Source: Pseudonocardia sp. T1-2H (lineage in GTDB: Bacteria > Actinomycetota > Actinomycetes > Mycobacteriales > Pseudonocardiaceae). From it: 64,000 nt of DNA. The notes below the pieces were generated by a model, which was given only the letters and a program-made list of their open reading frames with translations, had not been told where the DNA came from and did no database searches. The translations under genes were made by a program, and so were the position numbers. Shown piece after piece: positions 53,884 to 63,031 of this stretch (position 1 is its first letter; each line of letters opens with the position of its first letter). Where the stretch lies: positions 1,116,001 to 1,180,000 of the forward strand of contig NZ_JBBPCL010000001.1 of NCBI RefSeq assembly GCF_038039215.1, in the 5' to 3' direction.

Positions 53884-54794
53884 CCGTGCACGACCACCCG
53901 GCCCACGCGCGCGAGTTCGGGCGATCCGGCGCCGAGCGCGGTCAGCGTGGCCGCGATCAGCGGCGGGATCGGGCGCGCCGAGCCGTCGAGGATCTTCAGC
54001 GCAAGGGCTCGGCCGTCCGGTAGCGCCGCGGCGAACACGCCGTCCGCGCCGTTCTTGGCGATCAGTCCCGGCACCGCCTCCATGAACCGGGGGACCCCGC
54101 GGTTCGTGCCGCTGAGCCACCACGGGTTCGTCCGGATCGCCGCCGCGACCCGGCCCTCCGGCGTGTCCGGCGAGGCGACGGAGATCGCGGCGAACGCGCG
54201 GGCGAGTCCCGTCACCGTGCAGGAGAACAGCGGCGCACCGCACCCGTCGACGGCGACGTGCTCGACGACGTCCCCGGTCAACGCTTCGACGTGTGCGCGG
54301 ATCGCCCGCTGCAGGGGATGGCCCGGGTCTCGGTAGGTGGCGGTGTCCCAGCCGTTGGCGACGCAGGTCGCGAGCATCGCCGCGTGCTTGCCCGAACAGT
54401 TCTGCGCGAGCGACGACGGCGAACTGCCGGCCGCGCGCCACGCCGCGGCGGCGTCCGGGTCCATGGGCAGGTCGGGCGTGTTCTGCAGGGCGTCCGGCCC
54501 GAGGCCGGCCCGCGACAGGATGCGGGAGGCCCCCTCGCGGTGGGCAGGCTCGCCGGAATGGCTCGCCGTCGCCAACGCGAGGAGCTCGCCGTCGAGGTCG
54601 AGCCCGGCGCGGAGCATCGCGGCCGACTGCACGGGCTTGAGGGAGGAGCGGGGGAAGAACGTGACCTCGGGAGCGCCCTCCCGGACGACGGCCGCGCCGC
54701 TCCCGTCCAGGCCGACCAGGTGTCCGAGGTGCACCGACTCCACGACACCGTTGCGGATCACCCGTGCCAGGGGCGCCGCGTGCTGCTCGATCGT
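53826..54794 (-). CDS. Asparaginase II family protein
   Basis: 322 residues of the L-asparaginase II family, first known from Rhizobium etli and unlike the E. coli enzymes: ARVIRNGVVESVHLGHLVGLD at the start, FPRSSLKPVQSAAML with the catalytic Ser-Ser-x-Lys, ATASHSGEPAHREG, QNCSGKHAAMLATC, and the late NGADGVFAAALPDGRALALKI. It hydrolyses L-asparagine to aspartate and ammonia. The ATG at 54794 begins the family sequence. Tail-to-tail overlap with dedA. Confidence 0.93.
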   Translation of the reverse strand, partial: TIEQHAAPLARVIRNGVVESVHLGHLVGLDGSGAAVVREGAPEVTFFPRSSLKPVQSAAMLRAGLDLDGELLALATASHSGEPAHREGASRILSRAGLGPDALQNTPDLPMDPDAAAAWRAAGSSPSSLAQNCSGKHAAMLATCVANGWDTATYRDPGHPLQRAIRAHVEALTGDVVEHVAVDGCGAPLFSCTVTGLARAFAAISVASPDTPEGRVAAAIRTNPWWLSGTNRGVPRFMEAVPGLIAKNGADGVFAAALPDGRALALKILDGSARPIPPLIAATLTALGAGSPELARVGRVVVHGHGAAVGAVEPSIGSSAGV

Positions 54795-54904
54795 CATGGG
54801 CGGCGACGGTAGCCGCCGGGACGTCACCGCCGCGTACGGGCGCGGTGGGATCTCCCTCTGGCGTCGAGGAGCATCGCGGGATCGGGTGCCGGCGGGCCGG
54901 CCCG

Positions 54905-55585
54905 TCAGTAGACGATGCCGCGGTCCCGGACCAGCTCCCACAGGTCGAGGGGGATCTCGGCCCAGGCGAAGACGTCGTCGACCGCGGCGAAGGGCACCCC
55001 GGCGGCCTCGCGGACCTCGACGATCCGCCGGGCGGTGGCGGGCTCCACGCCGCAGACGCTCGCGATCGCCGCGGCCGGCGCGCGATTGAGGTCGACGAGG
55101 CCGCCGTCGTCGTAGGTGTGGGGCAGGTCCGGGCGCCCGATCCGCAGCTCACGCGCGAGCAACCGGTCCGTCGCGGCGATCCGCCGGGACTCCTCCCGGC
55201 GGGCCCGCCCGGCGAGTGCGGCGGCGACGGCCGGGTCCTGGCCGGGGCCGGGTATCCCGAGGCGGACCGGGAACTGCGGCCCGGGCGGCCAGATCTCGCG
55301 GCGGAGGCGGCCGAGGTGCACCAGGGCGACGATCATGATGCCGACGAGCAGGACGACGGTCCCGCTGCCGCCGAGACCGGCCCAGCCCAGGGCGTACGCC
55401 GACGGGACGGCCGCGGTGTACGCCGCGGCCCGGACCACGGCCGCCCGGGTTCGCTGGCGTGCCGCCGCGTGGAGGAACGCGACCGGGGCGAGGGTGCCCC
55501 AGGACAGCAGCGCGAGGGCGATGTACCAGGCGCCGCCGGTGGGGGCGGGGGCCCGGCGGGGCAGGTGGGACGGCGCCGTGGTCAT
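54905..55585 (-). CDS. Membrane protein with C-terminal helix-hairpin-helix domain
   Basis: 226 residues. Two or three hydrophobic helices occupy the first 95 residues (WYIALALLSWGTLAPVAFLH, VVLLVGIMIVALVHLG). A charged linker follows, then a ComEA-like HHH module: LVDLNRAPAAAIASVCGVEPATARRIVEVREAAGVPFAAVDDVFAW. HHH units usually contact DNA or proteins; here it would sit on one face of the membrane. Function unknown. The ATG fits a normal N-terminal tail. Confidence 0.82.
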   Translation of the reverse strand: MTTAPSHLPRRAPAPTGGAWYIALALLSWGTLAPVAFLHAAARQRTRAAVVRAAAYTAAVPSAYALGWAGLGGSGTVVLLVGIMIVALVHLGRLRREIWPPGPQFPVRLGIPGPGQDPAVAAALAGRARREESRRIAATDRLLARELRIGRPDLPHTYDDGGLVDLNRAPAAAIASVCGVEPATARRIVEVREAAGVPFAAVDDVFAWAEIPLDLWELVRDRGIVY

Positions 55586-55643
55586 GGCACCACTGTCCCG
55601 GAAGACGGGGCTCCCCGGTATCGGGAGCGGTCCCCCGGGCCGA

Positions 55644-55712
55644 TCAGCAGACGCTGCCGCGGTCGCGGATCCGGTCCCACCTCTCCACCGGCACGTCCGT
55701 CCAGGTGACATG
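55644..55712 (-). pseudogene. Remnant of a second HHH-protein C-terminus
   Basis: The last 22 codons before a TGA read HVTWTDVPVERWDRIRDRGSVC. The full gene downstream on the same strand ends in FAWAEIPLDLWELVRDRGIVY. The pattern of W, D/E, IP/VP, W, RDRG and the terminal aromatic/Cys matches, so this looks like the tail of a duplicated gene whose body is gone. No HHH helix or start codon is left upstream. Confidence 0.55.
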
Positions 55713-55891
55713 CGGGGGCGCGAGGCCCGCAGTCACCCGATCAGGTGCCCTCTGTACCCTCCGACCGACGCGGAGAACGCGCTCCCCCACCGAGATGACG
55801 ACGCCATCGGCCCTGGTCGAGGGCGGTTTCTCGCAGAACGTGGCAATTCGGACACCCGCCGTCTCCGCGGGCGTTCCGGGAAGGACCCTTC

Positions 55892-57196
55892 TTGTCCCAG
55901 CAGATCGAGAGCACGCCGCGCAAGGGCCTCGGCGCTCTCTCCGCCTGGACCGCACCCGTGCACCGGGACGGCCTCGCGCTCGTCCTCAGCTCAGGGCTCA
56001 GCTCGGCGATCGGGCTCCTGTACTGGATCCTGGTCGCCCGGCTGTTCACCCCGGAGGTCGCCGGCGTGAACTCGGCCGCGCTCGCGACGCTGAACATGCT
56101 GGGCGCGATCGCGCACCTGAACATGCAGAACGCGCTGCTGCGGTTCGTCCCCGTTGCGGGCACGGGCACCAAGCGCCTGGTCGCCGGCGCCTACGCCGCC
56201 GCGATCACCGCGTCGGCACTCACGGGGATCGTGTTCGCCCTGGGTGCGCCCGTGTGGGCGCCGGAGATGGTCGCGGTCGCCGGGCTGGGTGCGCTGGTCG
56301 TGTTCTTCGCGATCGGGACGCCACTCATGTCGATCTTCGACGTCCAGGACAACCTGCTCACCGGCCTCGGCCGCGCGATGGTGGTCCCGGTCGAGAACCT
56401 GGTCTTCGCGCTGCTGAAGATCGGCCTGCTGGTGCTGGCCGCCTCGGTCGCGATCCCCGGCGGGATCGCGCTGTCCTGGGTGATCGCGACGGCCGTCGCG
56501 GTGCTCGCGGTCAGCAGCTGGGTCTTCGTGAAGCTGGTGCCCCGGCACGCGGCCGTACCGACCGCGGTCGAGCCGATCACGATCAAGGGCATCGCCCGGT
56601 TCGCCGGCGCGGACTACACCGGCTCGATCTTCTGGCAGTGCGCGATCTACGGCATCCCGCTGCTGGCCCTGAGCCGGATCGGCGCCGGTTACGCCGCGAC
56701 CTACCAGATCGTCTGGACCATGGCGATGGCCTTGTACCTCGTGGTCACGGGCATGACGCAGTCGATGGTCGCGCACGCCGCGAACGATCCGGCCGGAGCC
56801 CGGGCGGCCCGCCGCGCGACGAGCAAGCGGGCCCTGATGCTCACGGTCCCCGCGGTCGCGGTCCTCACCCTCGGCGCCCACCCGATCCTCTCGATCTTCG
56901 GCGGCTACTACGCCGAGACGGGCACCTGGGCGCTCGTCCTCTGCGCGCTGTCGGCCCTGCCGAACATCGTCACGGCATCGGCGCTGGCCATGGCCCGGGT
57001 ACAGCGGCGGATGGCCGTGCTGATCGTCGTGCCGGCCACGATCTCGGTCATCGTGATCGCGGGCTCGTGGATCCTCATGCCGGCCTGGGGGCTGGTCGGG
57101 GTCGGTGCGTCGTGGCTGGTCGGGCAGAGCGTCGTCGCGGCCGTCCTGACGGTGACGGAGCGCAGGCACGAGCGGGAGCCCCTCCCCGCCGCCTGA
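55892..57196 (+). CDS. MOP-superfamily flippase (polysaccharide/lipid-linked oligosaccharide exporter-like)
   Basis: 434 residues with about twelve to fourteen membrane helices. After a short cytoplasmic start comes ALVLSSGLSSAIGLLYWILVARLFTPEVAG, the opening of Wzx/MATE-like polysaccharide transporters, with further conserved-type turns (MQNALLRFVPVAG, GRAMVVPVENLVFALLKIG). It probably flips a lipid-linked sugar or peptide. The TTG start has AAGGA 7 bases upstream. No glycosyltransferase genes are adjacent, so the cargo is unknown. Confidence 0.83.
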   Translation: MSQQIESTPRKGLGALSAWTAPVHRDGLALVLSSGLSSAIGLLYWILVARLFTPEVAGVNSAALATLNMLGAIAHLNMQNALLRFVPVAGTGTKRLVAGAYAAAITASALTGIVFALGAPVWAPEMVAVAGLGALVVFFAIGTPLMSIFDVQDNLLTGLGRAMVVPVENLVFALLKIGLLVLAASVAIPGGIALSWVIATAVAVLAVSSWVFVKLVPRHAAVPTAVEPITIKGIARFAGADYTGSIFWQCAIYGIPLLALSRIGAGYAATYQIVWTMAMALYLVVTGMTQSMVAHAANDPAGARAARRATSKRALMLTVPAVAVLTLGAHPILSIFGGYYAETGTWALVLCALSALPNIVTASALAMARVQRRMAVLIVVPATISVIVIAGSWILMPAWGLVGVGASWLVGQSVVAAVLTVTERRHEREPLPAA

Positions 57197-57263
57197 CCAC
57201 GTCTCCTGCGGCAACCCCGGAGAACGGCTGGTCCCGTCCCCACCGCCCTGGCAGCATCGGCGC

Positions 57264-58466
57264 ATGACTGCACCCCGGCGCGGCCGGATCGAAGCGGTGG
57301 CGGAGAAGGCGGCGGTCACCCCGCTGGAGCTCTTCTTCGACCTGGTGTTCGTGTTCGCCCTCACCCGGGTCACGGACTGGATGGCCGACGACCCGACCGT
57401 CGAGGCGGTGGTGCGCGGCGCCCTGATCCTCACCGTGATGTGGTGGACCTGGGTCGGGTACGCGTGGATCGGGAACGTCGCCAAGGCGGACGAGGGCGTC
57501 ATCCGGGTCGGCATGTTCGTCGCGATGGCGGGCGTGTTCATCGGCGCGATCACGATCCCCGAGGCCTTCGACGACCTGCCCGGCGGCCTCTACGGCCCGG
57601 CGGTGTTCGCGGCGGCGTACTTCTTCGTGCGGACCGTGCACATCGTGCTGTTCTGGTTCGCCAGCCGGGACGACCCGATGCTGCGCAAACAGGTCCTCCG
57701 GTTCCTGCCGTCGATGCTGATCGGCACCGTGCTGCTGCTGGTGGCGGCGCAGACCTCGGGCTCGGTGCAGACCCTGCTCTGGCTCGCGGCGATCGTCGGG
57801 GACTACCTCGGCACGGTCCTGGCCGGCACGGACTGGCGGCTGCGCTCCGCGGCGCACTTCGCCGAGCGGCACGGGCTGATCGTGATCGTCGCGCTGGGCG
57901 AGTCGATCGTCTCGATCGGCATCGGCGTGGCCGCGCTGCCGGTCTCCTGGCCGATCATCGGGGCGTCCGCCCTGGGCCTGGCCGTCGCGGGGGCGTTGTG
58001 GTGGGCCTACTTCGACGTGACGTCGATCCTGACCGAGCACGCGCTGGCCGAGGCCCGGGGTGGGCGCCGGATCCGGCTCGCCCGCGGCGGGTACTCGTTC
58101 CTGCACCTGCCGATGGTCGTCGGCGTGATCATGATGTCGCTCGGGTTGAAGAAGGTGCTGCTCTACGTCGGCGGCGGCGAGGAGCACTCGCTGACCGACC
58201 CGATCTACGGTGTCCCGCTCGCCGCGCTCTACGGCGGGGCCGCGCTGTACCTGCTCGCCCACGTCGGGTTCAAGCGGTACGTGATCGGGACGCTGAACGT
58301 GGAACGGATCGTGGTCGCGGCGCTGCTGCTCGTCCTGATCCCCGTGGTGGCGCACCTGCCGGCGCTGGTGACGCTCCTGGTGCTCGCGGTGGTGCTGGTG
58401 GCGCTCGTCGCCTACGAGACGGTCCGGTTCGCCGAGCAGCGGGACCGCGTCCGGCACGCCGGCTAG
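57264..58466 (+). CDS. Low temperature requirement protein A (LtrA) family
   Basis: 400 residues, about ten membrane segments. LtrA hallmarks: VTPLELFFDLVFVFALTRVT at the N-terminus and the central ERHGLIVIVALGESIVSIG. The family, named from Listeria cold growth, has no firm biochemical role. The ATG directly precedes the conserved region. It follows the flippase gene by 67 bases with no strong terminator between them. Confidence 0.93.
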   Translation: MTAPRRGRIEAVAEKAAVTPLELFFDLVFVFALTRVTDWMADDPTVEAVVRGALILTVMWWTWVGYAWIGNVAKADEGVIRVGMFVAMAGVFIGAITIPEAFDDLPGGLYGPAVFAAAYFFVRTVHIVLFWFASRDDPMLRKQVLRFLPSMLIGTVLLLVAAQTSGSVQTLLWLAAIVGDYLGTVLAGTDWRLRSAAHFAERHGLIVIVALGESIVSIGIGVAALPVSWPIIGASALGLAVAGALWWAYFDVTSILTEHALAEARGGRRIRLARGGYSFLHLPMVVGVIMMSLGLKKVLLYVGGGEEHSLTDPIYGVPLAALYGGAALYLLAHVGFKRYVIGTLNVERIVVAALLLVLIPVVAHLPALVTLLVLAVVLVALVAYETVRFAEQRDRVRHAG

Positions 58467-58475
58467 AGCACCCTC

Positions 58476-58760
58476 CTAGGTCTCGTCCAGGTCCTGCGGC
58501 GTGACCTCGGGGGTGCGTTCCAGGTCCGCCGAGCCGGCCCAGGGGGCCGCGCCCAGTTCGGCGGGGCTGCGGACGCCGAGCTCGGCCAGGCGGGCGGTCT
58601 GCAGGCGCTGCCGCTCGCTCGGCCGCTCCGGCGCCTCGGTCCGGGCGATCGCCGGGTTCACCGCGGGCACCGAGCGCAACCGCTTCCGCAGCGGCGGTGC
58701 GCCCTCGCCGCGTTCGGGCAGGGGAACGGCCCGGCGCGTCGAGCGGGCGGCCGGGAGCAT
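58476..58760 (-). CDS. Hypothetical actinobacterial protein, about 94 residues
   Basis: Basic and proline/alanine-rich (ARSTRRAVPLPERGEG, APPLRKRLRSVPAVNP), ending in an acidic tail (LERTPEVTPQDLDET). A helix ERQRLQTARLAELGVRSPAEL is the only ordered-looking part. No membrane segment, motif or family recognised. The ATG at 58760 (or a GTG two codons upstream) is preferred over a longer arginine-rich frame. Convergent with LtrA. Its codon pattern is normal for the window, so it is probably real. Confidence 0.45.
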   Translation of the reverse strand: MLPAARSTRRAVPLPERGEGAPPLRKRLRSVPAVNPAIARTEAPERPSERQRLQTARLAELGVRSPAELGAAPWAGSADLERTPEVTPQDLDET

Positions 58761-58901
58761 CACGCGTCCGGGGCGCACGGCTACCGGCGTCCGGGATCGG
58801 TCTGCGTCACGCCTCCAGCATGAGGCCGCGCGACGGTGATCGCCAGAGGCTCCTTGATCTCCACCCGGCCGGCCGGCGAAGCCGAGGGTGAGCACCCCCG
58901 T

Positions 58902-60251
58902 TCAGGCCTGCTGCTCGTCGGCGTCCCGGTGGTCGGCGGCGGAGCGCTCGGTGTGCGTGTCATCCGCGTTCGGGGTGATGCGGACGCGGGCGGCCCGCCG
59001 GCCGTCCATCTCCAGCACGGTGAACCGATGGCCGAGGGCGTCGATCTCGTCGCCGAGCCGCGGGGCGCGGCCGAGCCGGTCGACCACGAATCCGGCCAGG
59101 GTGTTGTAGTGGCCCTCCGGCAGCTCGATCCCGGTCGATTCCTTGACGTCGTCGCGGTGCAGCAGGCCGTCCATCTCGATGCTGCCGTCGGCCTGGCGCC
59201 GGGCGGGTCGGTCTCGGGGGTCGTACTCGTCCTCGATGTCGCCGACCAGTTCCTCGACGAGGTCCTCGAGGGTCACGATGCCGTCCGTGCCGCCGTACTC
59301 CTCGACGACGATCGCCAGGTGGCCGCGGCGGCGCATCCGGGACAGCGCCTGGATCAGGGGCAGGCTGCCGGGCAGTACGGGTGCTTCCCGGGCGAGCTCG
59401 GCCACCGTGGCGGGCGCCTGCCGGCCGTGGTCACGGCGATGCGCGGCGGTCAGCACGTCTCGGACGTGGGCCACCCCGAGGACGTCGTCGGACGAGCGCC
59501 CGCTGATCGGATACCGGGAGTGCGGCCGGTCCGAGACGTACTCCGCCGCCTCCTCGACGTCCATCGAACCGGGCAGGAAGTCGACCTCGGTCCGCGGGAT
59601 CATCACCTCGCGCAGCACCCGGTCGGTCGCGGTGAAGACATCGGCCAGCACCCGGCGCTCCTCCGGCGTGAGCTCCTCGTGACTGCCGACCAGATCGCGC
59701 AGCTCCTCCTCGCTGACCTGGCCGGTTCTGGCGTCCGGATCGATTCCCGCCAGCCGGACCACCGCATTGGTCGACACGGTGAGCAGCCAGATCACCGGGC
59801 GGAAGAGCGTGGCGATCCGGTCCAGCACCGGCGCCACGAACAGTGCGACCGCCTCGGGACGCTGCATCGCCAGCCGCTTGGGCACCAGCTCGCCGAGCAC
59901 CAGTGAGATGTAGGCCACGGCCAGCGTCACGACCACCAGCGCGAGCGTGCCGGCCGCCCCGACGGAGAGGCCCGCGTGCACCAGCACCCGCTGCAGCTCG
60001 ATCGCGAGCGTCGCGCCGCCGTAGCTGGCGGCGAAGAACCCGGCGAAGGTGACACCGATCTGCACCGCCGACAGGAAGCGGCCGGGGTCCTCCCGTAGTC
60101 GAGCCACCGCCAGGCCCCGCTTGCTCCGCTCGGCGAGGCGGCGGACCTGCCCCTCGCGTAGCGAGACCAGGGCGATCTCCGATGCGGAGAAGTACCCGCC
60201 GACCACCACGAACAGCAACACGAGGAACGCGTTGAGGAACCAACCACTCAT
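58902..60251 (-). CDS. Hemolysin family / CorC-HlyC type transporter with CBS domains (CNNM-like)
   Basis: 449 residues. An N-terminal DUF21/CNNM membrane domain (GGYFSASEIALVSLREGQVRRLAE, GELVPKRLAMQRPEAVA), a CBS pair (MIPRTEVDFLPGSMDVEEAAEY, DVLGVAHVRDVLTA, VVEEYGGTDGIVTLEDLVEELVGDIEDEYD) and a C-terminal CorC_HlyC domain (SIEMDGLLHRDDVKEST, YNTLAGFVVDRLGR). This set is linked to magnesium or cobalt efflux. The ATG just before the first helix was chosen (GGGGAAG at 9 bases); longer forms have no family match. Confidence 0.92.
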   Translation of the reverse strand: MSGWFLNAFLVLLFVVVGGYFSASEIALVSLREGQVRRLAERSKRGLAVARLREDPGRFLSAVQIGVTFAGFFAASYGGATLAIELQRVLVHAGLSVGAAGTLALVVVTLAVAYISLVLGELVPKRLAMQRPEAVALFVAPVLDRIATLFRPVIWLLTVSTNAVVRLAGIDPDARTGQVSEEELRDLVGSHEELTPEERRVLADVFTATDRVLREVMIPRTEVDFLPGSMDVEEAAEYVSDRPHSRYPISGRSSDDVLGVAHVRDVLTAAHRRDHGRQAPATVAELAREAPVLPGSLPLIQALSRMRRRGHLAIVVEEYGGTDGIVTLEDLVEELVGDIEDEYDPRDRPARRQADGSIEMDGLLHRDDVKESTGIELPEGHYNTLAGFVVDRLGRAPRLGDEIDALGHRFTVLEMDGRRAARVRITPNADDTHTERSAADHRDADEQQA

Positions 60252-60400
60252 GCCCTGGGGCTTCCCCACGGACAGGGCCTGATTCATGCCGGCCCGGCGC
60301 AGTGAGCGAGCGGTGGACGCCGGGTGGCCGCACTCGCGAGGCGGGCGGCGGCAGGTTGATCGCGCCGCCGAAGAACCGAGGAAGTACAGCTGTGCTCTCC

Positions 60401-60826
60401 TCAGTCCGCGCCCGGCGAACGGGGAGAGGCGACCACATGCGTAACGGGAACGCCGGCGGCGGCAACCCTGATGCGACGGGGAAGGTCGGTGCGAAGCCAC
60501 TTCGACAGGTGGCTCGGGAGCGTGCCGACGATGACCTCGTCATAGCCACCGCGCTTCCACTCGCGCTCGAACGCCGTCATCGGGTCCGGGTCGCCGATCA
60601 TGCACGAGACCTCGATCCCGCCGGCTTGCAGGCGCTTCTGCGCCGCCCGCAGGCGCCGCCACGCAGACTCCGTGCCCCCGTGCGGGTCCTGGACCTCCCA
60701 GATCGCGGGCGCGAGCATGGTCACCGCGATCGGACCCTGGCCGTGGCGGGCGAGGACCTGCCGGAGCAGCTCACTGGAGTCTGCCGTCCGGTTGGCAAGA
60801 ACGAGCACGCGCGTCGCCGCGTCCAT
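60401..60826 (-). CDS. Universal stress protein-like protein
   Basis: 141 residues with an adenine-nucleotide alpha-hydrolase/USP-like pattern: TRVLVLANRTADSSELLRQVLARHG, a middle strand PIAVTMLAPAIWEVQDPHG, then YDEVIVGTLPSHLSKWLRTDLPRRI and VPVTHVVASP. The usual G-x2-G-x9-GS ATP loop is altered (VGTLPSHLSKWL), as in short non-ATP-binding relatives. The ATG at 60826 begins the fold; the long upstream extension looks non-coding. Confidence 0.75.
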   Translation of the reverse strand: MDAATRVLVLANRTADSSELLRQVLARHGQGPIAVTMLAPAIWEVQDPHGGTESAWRRLRAAQKRLQAGGIEVSCMIGDPDPMTAFEREWKRGGYDEVIVGTLPSHLSKWLRTDLPRRIRVAAAGVPVTHVVASPRSPGAD

Positions 60827-61269
60827 GCCGCTGGACCTTACGCCGCTGAGCGCGTCGCGCCGACTCTCGCGCAGCACCGCCGCCACCACAGCATGCTCTC
60901 CAGACGGCCCTGATCGGACGATGGCGACAACGGGCGACCCGAGCTCGCCGTGGCAGGCAGGGGGAGCCCGGTGAGTCGAGTGCACGGACCCGGTTGCTCT
61001 CGATCGCCCGCCGAGCGGCCGCGGACGTCGTCCGGACGGCACGACGCCGACCCCGCACCTCGGCCACCGAAGAGTGGGACGACGCCGTCACGAACGATGC
61101 CGGTGAGCGACCCGGCCTGGTGCGGGGAGCCGCAGACGGCGAGATCGTGCTGCGGCCGCGACGCACCACTGGCCGAGTGTTTATTTGCGCAACTGTTCAG
61201 ACTTGAAGATCGCCGGTGCGCCGTCGTATGTTCCTCCTGTCCATGAGGCGTCGACCGGGGGAGCGGATC
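60827..61269. other. Region upstream of cbiM without a convincing gene
   Basis: One plus-strand frame (60994-61206) reads plausibly (LSIARRAAADVVRTARRR, EEWDDAVTND, GEIVLRPRRTTGRVFI), but it has no ribosome site and no family. The final 80 bases include an AT-rich segment (TGTTTATTTGCGCAACTGTT near 61178-61197) that is a good promoter position for cbiMNQO. I looked for a cobalamin riboswitch and did not find its conserved blocks in the right order. Confidence 0.35.
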
Positions 61270-61959
61270 GTGCACATTGCCGAGGGATACCTGCCGCCCC
61301 TGCATGCGGCGGCATGGACCGTGGCGGCGGCGCCGTTCGTGCTGCAGGGTGGCAGGGCGGTGGTACGCCAGGTCCGGGAGGACCCGGAATCCAAGCTGCT
61401 GCTCGGTGCGGCCGGGGCATTCAGCTTCGTGCTCTCAGCGCTGAAGATCCCGTCGGTCACCGGCTCCTGCTCTCACCCGACCGGTACCGGTCTGGGCGCT
61501 GTGCTGTTCCGACCACCCGTGATGGCCCTGCTCGGTACGATCGTTTTGTTCTTCCAAGCGGTGCTGCTGGCCCACGGCGGGCTGACCACGCTGGGCGCGA
61601 ACGCGTTCTCGATGGCAATCGTCGGGCCCTGGGTCGCTTACGGGGCCTATCGGCTCACCCGCTCGCTCGGGGGCGGTCTCGGCTTCGGGATCTTCGTCGC
61701 CGCGTCGCTCGGCGACCTGTCGACGTACTGCGTGACCAGCGTCCAGCTGGCGTTGGCGTTCCCGGACCCCACGTCCGGGATCCTCGGCGCCATCGCGAAG
61801 TTCGGGTCGATCTTCGCGGTGACGCAGGTCCCGCTCGCGATCAGCGAGGGCCTGCTGACGGTGCTGGTGTTGAGGTTGCTCGTGCGGGTCAGCCCGGGCG
61901 AGCTCGAACGACTGGGCCTGCTCAGGCGTCCGGGGACGACGACGGAGGTGGGGACGTGA
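61270..61959 (+). CDS. cbiM: Energy-coupling factor ABC transporter substrate-capture protein CbiM
   Basis: 229 residues. The GTG start gives the required N-terminal Met-His ([16 protein letters not shown]), whose His2 and amine coordinate nickel or cobalt; GGGGGAG lies 6 bases upstream. Later segments [29 protein letters not shown] and [18 protein letters not shown] are CbiM hallmarks with a second metal His (SCSHP). It is the S component of an ECF-type Ni/Co importer, first gene of cbiMNQO. Confidence 0.95.
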   Translation: MHIAEGYLPPLHAAAWTVAAAPFVLQGGRAVVRQVREDPESKLLLGAAGAFSFVLSALKIPSVTGSCSHPTGTGLGAVLFRPPVMALLGTIVLFFQAVLLAHGGLTTLGANAFSMAIVGPWVAYGAYRLTRSLGGGLGFGIFVAASLGDLSTYCVTSVQLALAFPDPTSGILGAIAKFGSIFAVTQVPLAISEGLLTVLVLRLLVRVSPGELERLGLLRRPGTTTEVGT

Positions 61960-62288
61960 AGCGCTCGACCCTGGTCAACTGGCTGCTGGTGGCTGCGGTC
62001 CTGGTGATCGCAGCGGTACCGGTGCTCTTCGTCGGCGGCGAGTTCAGCGGCTCCGACGGACAGGCCGAGGCGGCGATCACGGCGTCGCATCCCGACTACG
62101 AGCCGTGGTTCTCCCCGCTCTACGAGCCGCCGTCCCGCGAGGTCGAATCGGGCCTGTTCGCGCTGCAGGCCGCCCTCGGGGCGGGCGTCGTCGGCTACTA
62201 CTTCGGCGTCGCCCGGACAAGGCGACGCTCGTCCGGCGACCGGGAGGACGGCGGGTCGGCCGATCAGGCCCGGGACGACGTGGCCTGA
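61956..62288 (+). CDS. cbiN: ECF transporter auxiliary membrane protein CbiN
   Basis: 110 residues with two membrane helices ([17 protein letters not shown] and [19 protein letters not shown]) around a short external loop containing [12 protein letters not shown] and [13 protein letters not shown], as in CbiN. It assists metal insertion into CbiM. The GTG overlaps the cbiM stop (GTGA) with GGAGGTGGGG upstream. The C-terminal tail after the second helix is charged and longer than usual. Confidence 0.92.
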   Translation: MKRSTLVNWLLVAAVLVIAAVPVLFVGGEFSGSDGQAEAAITASHPDYEPWFSPLYEPPSREVESGLFALQAALGAGVVGYYFGVARTRRRSSGDREDGGSADQARDDVA

Positions 62289-63031
62289 TGCTGCCACTGG
62301 ATGCCGCGGCCTACGGCAACCGCTGGCGCTTCCGGCACCCTGGGGAGAAGGCGTTCCTCTCACTCGGGCTGCTGCTGCTCGCTGTCGTGCTGCCGCCGTG
62401 GCCGGGCGCCGCGGTGTGCGGTCCGGTCGCGCTAGTGCTGCTGCTCGGCCCGGCCGGTGTCGCCCCGCGGACAGCGTGGAAGGCGGTCCGCGTACCCCTC
62501 GGGTTCGTCCTCGTCGGGGCGGTGCCGCTGCTGGTCACCCTCGGCGGCGACCCGTGGCTGGCCTGGAACCCGGACGGGTTGCTGCCCGCGGCCGCGCTGA
62601 CGGCCCGCGCGGTCGCCGCCCTGCTGTGCCTGTTGCTGTTCGCCGCGACGACACCGCTGGCCGACCTGTTGCCGCGGCTCACACGCCTGGGTGTGCCGCC
62701 CGCGATCACCGAGGTCGCGATGCTGATCTACCGGATGTTGTTCCTCCTGCTCGAGTCCGCCCGGGCCGTCCGCGAGGCGCAGGCGGGACGGCTCGGGTTC
62801 CGCACCTGGGGCACGAGCTACCGGTCGGTGACCGGTCAGGCCGGTTCGATCTTCGTCCGGGCGTTCGACCGGGCCCGCCGGCTCGAGCACGGGCTGGCCT
62901 CGCGCGGCTACGACGGCGACCTGCGCGTCCGGGTCGCCTCCCGGCCGGTGTCCCGGGAGTTCGTCGTCGCGACGGCCGTGCTGCTCGTGGCGGTCGTCGT
63001 GGTCACCCTTGGCCTGCGGAGTGTGCTGTGA
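62288..63031 (+). CDS. cbiQ: ECF transporter transmembrane protein CbiQ
   Basis: 247 residues. T component of the ECF importer: several membrane helices, then the cytoplasmic coupling helices with the Ala-Arg-Gly type signatures (ESARAVREAQAGRLG and RRLEHGLASRGYDGDL) that contact the ATPase. The start overlaps the cbiN stop by one base (TGATG). Confidence 0.94.
   Translation: MLPLDAAAYGNRWRFRHPGEKAFLSLGLLLLAVVLPPWPGAAVCGPVALVLLLGPAGVAPRTAWKAVRVPLGFVLVGAVPLLVTLGGDPWLAWNPDGLLPAAALTARAVAALLCLLLFAATTPLADLLPRLTRLGVPPAITEVAMLIYRMLFLLLESARAVREAQAGRLGFRTWGTSYRSVTGQAGSIFVRAFDRARRLEHGLASRGYDGDLRVRVASRPVSREFVVATAVLLVAVVVVTLGLRSVL

Noticed and set aside
60950..61200. Possible cobalamin riboswitch upstream of cbiM
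   Set aside because: Short matches occur (GGGAGCCCGGTGAG, AGCCGCAGACGGC, CCACTGG) but in the wrong order and spacing, and the full B12 box is absent.
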